DNA from: Branchiostoma floridae
Lineage: Eukaryota > Chordata > Leptocardii > Amphioxiformes > Branchiostomatidae
Length of the DNA: 64,000 nt
Reading direction: 5' to 3'
Assembly: GCF_000003815.2 (NCBI RefSeq)
Contig: NC_049990.1
Coordinates: forward strand, 11,943,668-12,007,667
In this document: piece after piece, positions 58,757 to 64,000 of the stretch
Layout of the letters: the number at the start of each line of letters is the position of its first letter
Position numbering within the stretch: the first letter of the stretch is position 1
Made by a program: the position numbers and the translations under genes
Notes under the pieces: model-generated
Database searches by the model: none
What the model saw: the letters and a program-made list of their open reading frames with translations, nothing else
What the model was told of the DNA's origin: nothing

Positions 58757-61700
58757 CTAGATGGGAGGTTTCTGTCCCATCTCCTTCCAGTACCGTCCAG
58801 TCATCATGTCCCTGCTCTTCAGCATCCTAACCATGAACTCGGGAAGAAGAGACGAACCCTTCTGTCCTATCCCAGCCTTACGGCCAACAGACACCACCAT
58901 GATGAAAGGGTCTGAAAAAAGCAGTAAACAGAATAGCATGATCTCCAAAATACATAATACAGTCTGCTTTCTTCCTTGTGCCCCCCCCCCCCTCACCACT
59001 TTAACATTACTAATCCAAATGCCATATCTCATGAACGCTTTCTGCATGGTTCTAAAACCATTATGAATTAAACGAATGAAACCTGTAGTCCATTTAATAT
59101 CGTTTGTAGACTGTAGTTCAGCATACTAAAAGTATTTAAACAATACACAAGTCAATGTACATGTATCTAATATGTCTACAGTTAATGTCATAGATTCTAC
59201 AATTTAGATATATCATGTAATGAGGTAGCTTCTACAATCCAGATATATCATGTAATGCAAGTCACCAAGGAGGGGGTATGTGTATGTTGAGTAAATGAAT
59301 TTCCATGACATCAAAAATCAATGAAATGCAGTTCACAAAAAATATACCAGATGGCGCTGCTCACCTGGCTTGTATTCCTTCATGGTCCCTCCAGTTTCCT
59401 GAGCAAGGATGTTCTTAGCCAACAGTTCCGCATGCATGCCTGCTCTGTAGGCCATCTTAGTCTCAGGGATGTTGGTGCAATCCCCAATGGCATAAATTCG
59501 CTCTGTTCCCTGCACTTCGAACAAGTTGTTGACCTTTAGGCAGCCATTGTCTTCCATACTAGAGGCTGGAAGGCAATGCAGATAATGTAAGAACCCCAAA
59601 AAGCACACCCCCATTCAATGTAGTAGAAAAGCCAAATGACCAGGAGGTCAAGTAGAACCAATTTGGTCAAGTAGAGATGTCCACATGGGATTCTAGAATA
59701 CAGTCGACTTGAGAGTACTCTTGGTCTGAGTCTTCCTACTTTGACTAAGCTTGGTGTAAGGAACAGGTAGGAAAAATGGATCCTTGCAATAACGTATACA
59801 TAATGTGACTCGTGAGGGTGAACTAATCATAATGTTTACTAGCAACAGGTGTGAGTAAATGTAGGATTAACCCAGAGGCCAGTTAATTGGATGATCTTCC
59901 ACTCAAACTTCTGCTTGAAGATGATCAAGATTCATTCATTCTTTCTTTATTAGAGTTTTCTAAGGTGTCATTCTCTCACTGTGTGTCTGTCCTTGGTGCT
60001 GAACATACAATGAATAAGTTTTGTTCCTGGTTATGAACACCATTCATAGTCTTCATACTGTGACAATAGCACAATATTGCTGTATATTTGGTGTTTAGGA
60101 TAAAGGACAACACTTCAAAACTGTTTCATTGTATGACTGCTGTTCAGCACCAAGGACAGGCATACAAAATATGCACCTTGGATATTTCTAATAAGAAACA
60201 GGATATAAGTTCTAAGTAGAATATATGAATTGAATCTTGATTATCTTCAAGCAGAAGTTTGATTGGAAGATCCTATGGTACACCAATTATCTTAAATTCA
60301 CTTACAGCTGTAGATAGTAAACGACATGATATCCCATCACATCTGCTTGGAGATTAAATCTCACCAGCACCCCCTTATTATTACCACCCCAATCCTAGCG
60401 CTTTATGTATGCTTTATTTCCTATGTACACTTATGACATTTCTGGTTTATATATCAACTTTGCTAGTTTGTCAGGACCTGGGATTCACATTGACAAGTGC
60501 ACATTTTCTGTTATCGCTAGACCACATTTGTCCGTGGAGTAACGTATATCCATGGTATAGAAAACCAGGGTATTTTGAATTTGAGACATGAAGTCAACAG
60601 ACAGTAGTTTCAAACTGAAATTTTTGAAAATTTTGTAATTTAAAACCCACCTTCATCTACATGTATTTGATTACCTGTTAATACACTGTTGTTACATACA
60701 ACTGATACACATGTAGATTACGCCGCAGATAAAGGTGAACTAGCATTGGCAAAGTCTTACCCAGACTGTCCTTGTAGGCCGTACTGTTGACCTTGAGCCC
60801 TGTACACGGGATGACCAGGTCTGCTGAGATCTCTGTCCCCTTGTCAGTCATGACTGTAGCTGTCTCCACTCTGTCTGTTGGCAGCTCATCTAGGTTGGTT
60901 ACTCTTTCACCTGAAGATAAGAACAAATACAAAGTACATATCACTAATTGACATAAAGCACCGTGGCAGCACATACTGTAAATGCATTTAAGTTTGCGGG
61001 GATTTAATTTTGCGGTAGCGGAAAAAAAGACATTTCACGGTGGTTTTATTTTTGCGGTAGCACCATAGACTGCAGTCTAATAACATAATAGAAAAATGTT
61101 TGCGGTGGATTTAAGTTCGCGGTGAAGTGGTCACCGCGAAAACCGCGAACATTAATCCACTGTGGACATTTCTGCATTTACAGTATTCTTTTCAATGTAC
61201 TAAAGGATTAAGACAAATAGATGGTCATCAAGTAGATCACTGTACATTGTATTAACGGTATACAGGTGAGTTATTGCAGAAATGACTATGAAGCAAGGCG
61301 TGAGTAAGTTTTGGATACAAGAGACTAATTGTTAGACATTTCTACTGAGAAAAAGAAAACATTTAGATATGTCTTGAGGGTAGATTGGTACATGTACACT
61401 TGTATGCTGTTACCCTTGCATCCACCTAATATATATGTTTACCTATTAAGCATCCTTTTGTGTTTTTGAAGACAAAATCCAATGCTGTTAATCCGAACAT
61501 AATAATTCCAATCTACATGGTACTGAATTAGCATCTCTGACAGACTTGAAGCTTACCCAACACGAGCTTGACACCCAACCCTTGCAGGATTTCTTTTAGT
61601 CTCTTCTGAAAGGCATCACTGGATTCACCATTGACCAGTTTGTCACGCGGATGGATCAGCGTCACCTGAAAAACATCAATTTTAGAATCTAATCACAATT

Positions 61701-63497
61701 CAACAATACTGTAGAATACTAAGAATATCATGATTTTAACTGACACAAAGTTAACACTTAGTACTGGTAGAAAAGGTACTCAATATAGGTCATATTTGGT
61801 TTGATTTTAGGACAGATAGACCTTTACAAAACTCTTAAACTTCTAGTCATTTTGATAAAGCAATAAATTTTCTAATTCTGTAATCTAATTACACCATACC
61901 TCTTTGTCCTTGTAGTCAGTGGCTATCTCCCCTGCTACCTCTGTACCCACGGCCCCTCCTCCTATGATCACAATTTTCTTTGCTCCTTGCACCTGCAAAA
62001 CATGAGACATAAACAATTGAGGGGTACATCACCGTATGAATTTGCATAATAGAGCATGATATTTGATGTTTTTGCTCGTGTTACCAGAGGTTGAGTCCAG
62101 TGACAGAGCAAATTTGTCTGTCTTGGACTGTCCTTATCATTGGCATATTATGTATTATATTGTTCCAACTGACGCGGCAGAAACCGCAAATATGTCACAG
62201 AGTATGTTACCTACAGTCACTTGTTGTTGTGTTATATAACTGTCAAGACAATGAGGAAATTACTCCAGGACCTACGTTATAATATTTCAATACTTTCTGT
62301 TGCTCCAAGTCTTGAAATTGAGATGGTTTTATTTTTACGGTGCCCTCTTTATTGCAAATAGCGTACTACAGTGTCATTTTAACGAGAATATTGTGAAACC
62401 GCAGTCCCTTGTGAAAATTAATGTTTCTTTATGATTACCAGCTTGAGAACTGCCTCACTCTTCTGCGTCACTTCTGCAGCTGTGATCATTTCATCTGGTA
62501 ACTTTCCAGGGAAGGACCCAGTGGAGCCGGTCGCGAGCACGAGATGGCTGTACTTCACCGTCTCACCGCTAGAGAGCAGTACTGTCTTCTCAGCAGCATT
62601 GATCGCAGTAACAGCGCCTTGCTTAAAGTTTTGCCCAAAGACCGGGGCATAAGGCATCAGGATCCTCTTGGCAAAACCTCAAGAAAGAAAATCAAAACAC
62701 AATGATTATTATATTCCATACATCAGAACATTCCTGTTGAATTAAACCATCCAATTATATAATAATCATCATACAAATGATGATGATTAATCAGACATAA
62801 AAGCAAAACAGATATACCTGTACATCATGGCTGATTCAACAAGAAGATATTACATAAATGTAGGACCACTATATATTAAGCCCTTCACGTGCTTTCGTAT
62901 GATCATAATCTTCCGGGGGCAAAAAATTGTATCTGACAGCCAAGACAGTGTGCCATGGAGGATTTTCCTGCACTCAGTCATGGTGAAGCACTTATAAGAA
63001 ATTTGTTGTGCCCCAGTCCTTGCAGTATAAATTTTGTATTGTAATCAAGGAATACACATATTGGTAGTACTGCATAAGGATTTTCCAATATATATCTTGA
63101 TTTTGAGACGAACGCGGTGGGAGGGTCGTGCCAATCTGTAACAGCCTGGAGATTGATTGCATCACAACGTAACATTAAACAAACATATCAAAGGTCCATG
63201 CATATAAGGGCACTCAGTCTTGATTCTAATAACCGGTAGCTACAGTTTTATTATTATTAAAATGCAGATCTACTTGGAGATTACCAAGATAACAAAAATG
63301 GCCCGAGAAAAACGCTAACCTGGTTCAGTACAGGACCTGACAGCCCCAACATTGTGGTACAACATCTCCTTGGGGTCAATCAAGGTGAACCTAGCCTTGT
63401 TCTTCAGGCTTTTGGCGAGCTGAATGCCGGCATAGCCTCCCCCCACAATCACTACATGGATGTCCTCACGGTGGAGCAAAGATGGTCCTGATCCCAT
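58757..63497 (-). CDS. FSP1-E: complete AIFM2/FSP1 homologue, seven exons
   Basis: Exons in coding order: 63320-63497, 62439-62677, 61900-61992, 61557-61665, 60761-60910, 59365-59565, 58757-58911. They sum to 1125 nt (374 aa). Exon 1 encodes the same 59 residues as FSP1-D (MGSGPSLLHREDIHVVIVGG onward), including the myristoylation-type start. Later motifs: LVLATGSTGSFPGKL, IVIIGGGAVGTEV, VTLIHPRDKLVNGE, IPCTGLKVN, YAIGDC and the last exon DPFIMVVSVGRKAGIGQKG to MGQKPPI. Unlike D it keeps FPGK. A 5' UTR acceptor (TTACATAG) lies near 63513. Introns hold a TACTGTAAATGCA MITE and a 380-bp inverted-repeat element. Confidence 0.94.
59893..60272. mobile_element. 380-bp inverted-repeat element with 42-bp terminal repeats
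   Basis: The left end GATCTTCCACTCAAACTTCT then GCTTGAAGATGATCAAG mirrors the right end (CTTGATTATCTTCAAGCAG then AAGTTTGATTGGAAGATC) with about two mismatches. A second, inner pair (TGTCCTTGGTGCTGAAC and GTTCAGCACCAAGGACA) nests inside. Non-coding. In the FSP1-E intron between the exons at 59365-59565 and 60761-60910. Confidence 0.8.
60974..61185. mobile_element. MITE, TACTGTAAATGCA family, copy 2 (inverted)
   Basis: 212 bp, ends TACTGTAAATGCATTTAAG and ACATTTCTGCATTTACAGTA. Internal TTTGCGGT and GGTCACCGCGAAAACCGCG blocks are the reverse complement of copy 1. It lies in the FSP1-E intron between the exons at 60761-60910 and 61557-61665. Confidence 0.85.
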
Positions 63498-64000
63498 GTT
63501 GGATTATTTTTCCTATGTAAAACAAACATAAAAGTATATGTAAGACTCTGCTAAATATGTGCATGTAAAACAGTTCCCTCCCCTGAGGCGTTGCCAAAAA
63601 TATGGCCCTGTGTGTACAGGACATTCTTGTATAAATCTGTAGCTTGAAATAGACACAAATTAAGATGTAACAATGCACTTTGCTATGCAATAAATCGGGC
63701 AGAATACATTGAATACCACTGTGACAAAAATGTTAAAATCTTCAAAAGGTACGATATTACCGTGATACAATTTTGATGTGTCAAATTAAAGAGCGATCTC
63801 ATATAGCGATCTACATGCCACTGAGTACTCAGTGTGTATACTAAAGGTTGACATCAATTACACACGCTAAACTCTGAGAGAGGGAAAATCCATTGTGTGG
63901 TTTGTTTATATTATAGAGAACACCATACGTGTCACCTGATACATTGTGTACCTTCTGTCCGGCCAGATGTTTGCTAACGTAAAGAATTTAGCCCAAGATT
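63498..64000. other. 5' flank of FSP1-E
   Basis: Upstream of the FSP1-E start on the minus strand. A splice-acceptor-like TTACATAG at about 63513 suggests the ATG exon has a short 5' UTR and an upstream non-coding exon, probably outside or near the window end. No other gene seen. Confidence 0.4.

Noticed and set aside
1-64000. CRISPR arrays, operons, riboswitches, rRNA or tRNA genes
   Set aside because: Tandem arrays here lack CRISPR repeat-spacer structure. The genome is eukaryotic, and I saw no clear rRNA or tRNA sequence by eye; a tRNAscan-type run would be needed to exclude single tRNAs.

Overview
This is eukaryotic, animal-type genomic DNA: split genes with GT-AG introns, large introns, microsatellites, and many short inverted-repeat (MITE-like) elements. 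The FSP1/AIFM2 and UDP-glucuronosyltransferase (UGT) families, plus a decayed C2H2 zinc-finger fragment of a style common in lancelets, make a cephalochordate (amphioxus, Branchiostoma) the best guess. That guess is inference with moderate confidence. There are no operons or prokaryote-type features. One run of 100 Ns (36600-36699) is an assembly gap.

Layout. 1-8518: no gene recognised. 8519-33751 (+): a large FSP1/AIFM2-like gene (here FSP1-A) with three alternative first coding exons (8519-8655, 19706-19869, 25597-25748), followed by nine shared exons (27426-33751). 36443-39476 (-): a UGT gene with signal peptide, catalytic-His region, donor-binding signature, C-terminal membrane anchor and KxKxx tail; part of a late exon is lost in the gap. 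41200-45216 (+): FSP1-C, seven exons, complete, 373 aa. 47246-50566 (-): FSP1-D, seven exons, 374 aa. 50567-58756: repeat-rich spacer with zinc-finger and retroelement debris. 58757-63497 (-): FSP1-E, seven exons, 374 aa, closely related to D.

The cluster therefore holds four FSP1-like NAD(P)H:quinone oxidoreductases around one UGT. C, D and E keep the short N-terminus with an N-myristoylation-type start (MGGGPS or MGSGPS), so they should be membrane-targeted like vertebrate FSP1. FSP1-A lacks it. Its Rossmann core follows about 190 residues of low-complexity sequence, made of a swappable basic N-terminus (His/Lys-rich, or one of two related Arg-Gly-rich versions) and a shared Ser-Pro-repeat linker. 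All three first exons end in the same phase (2), the shared exon opens in that phase, and all three isoforms give an intact frame (549, 558 and 554 aa). This is the most unusual system in the window.

Exon boundaries were placed by hand from reading frame, family homology and splice-site consensus; exon lengths and phases agree across the paralogues. UTRs, expression and alternative promoter use are not proven by sequence alone.
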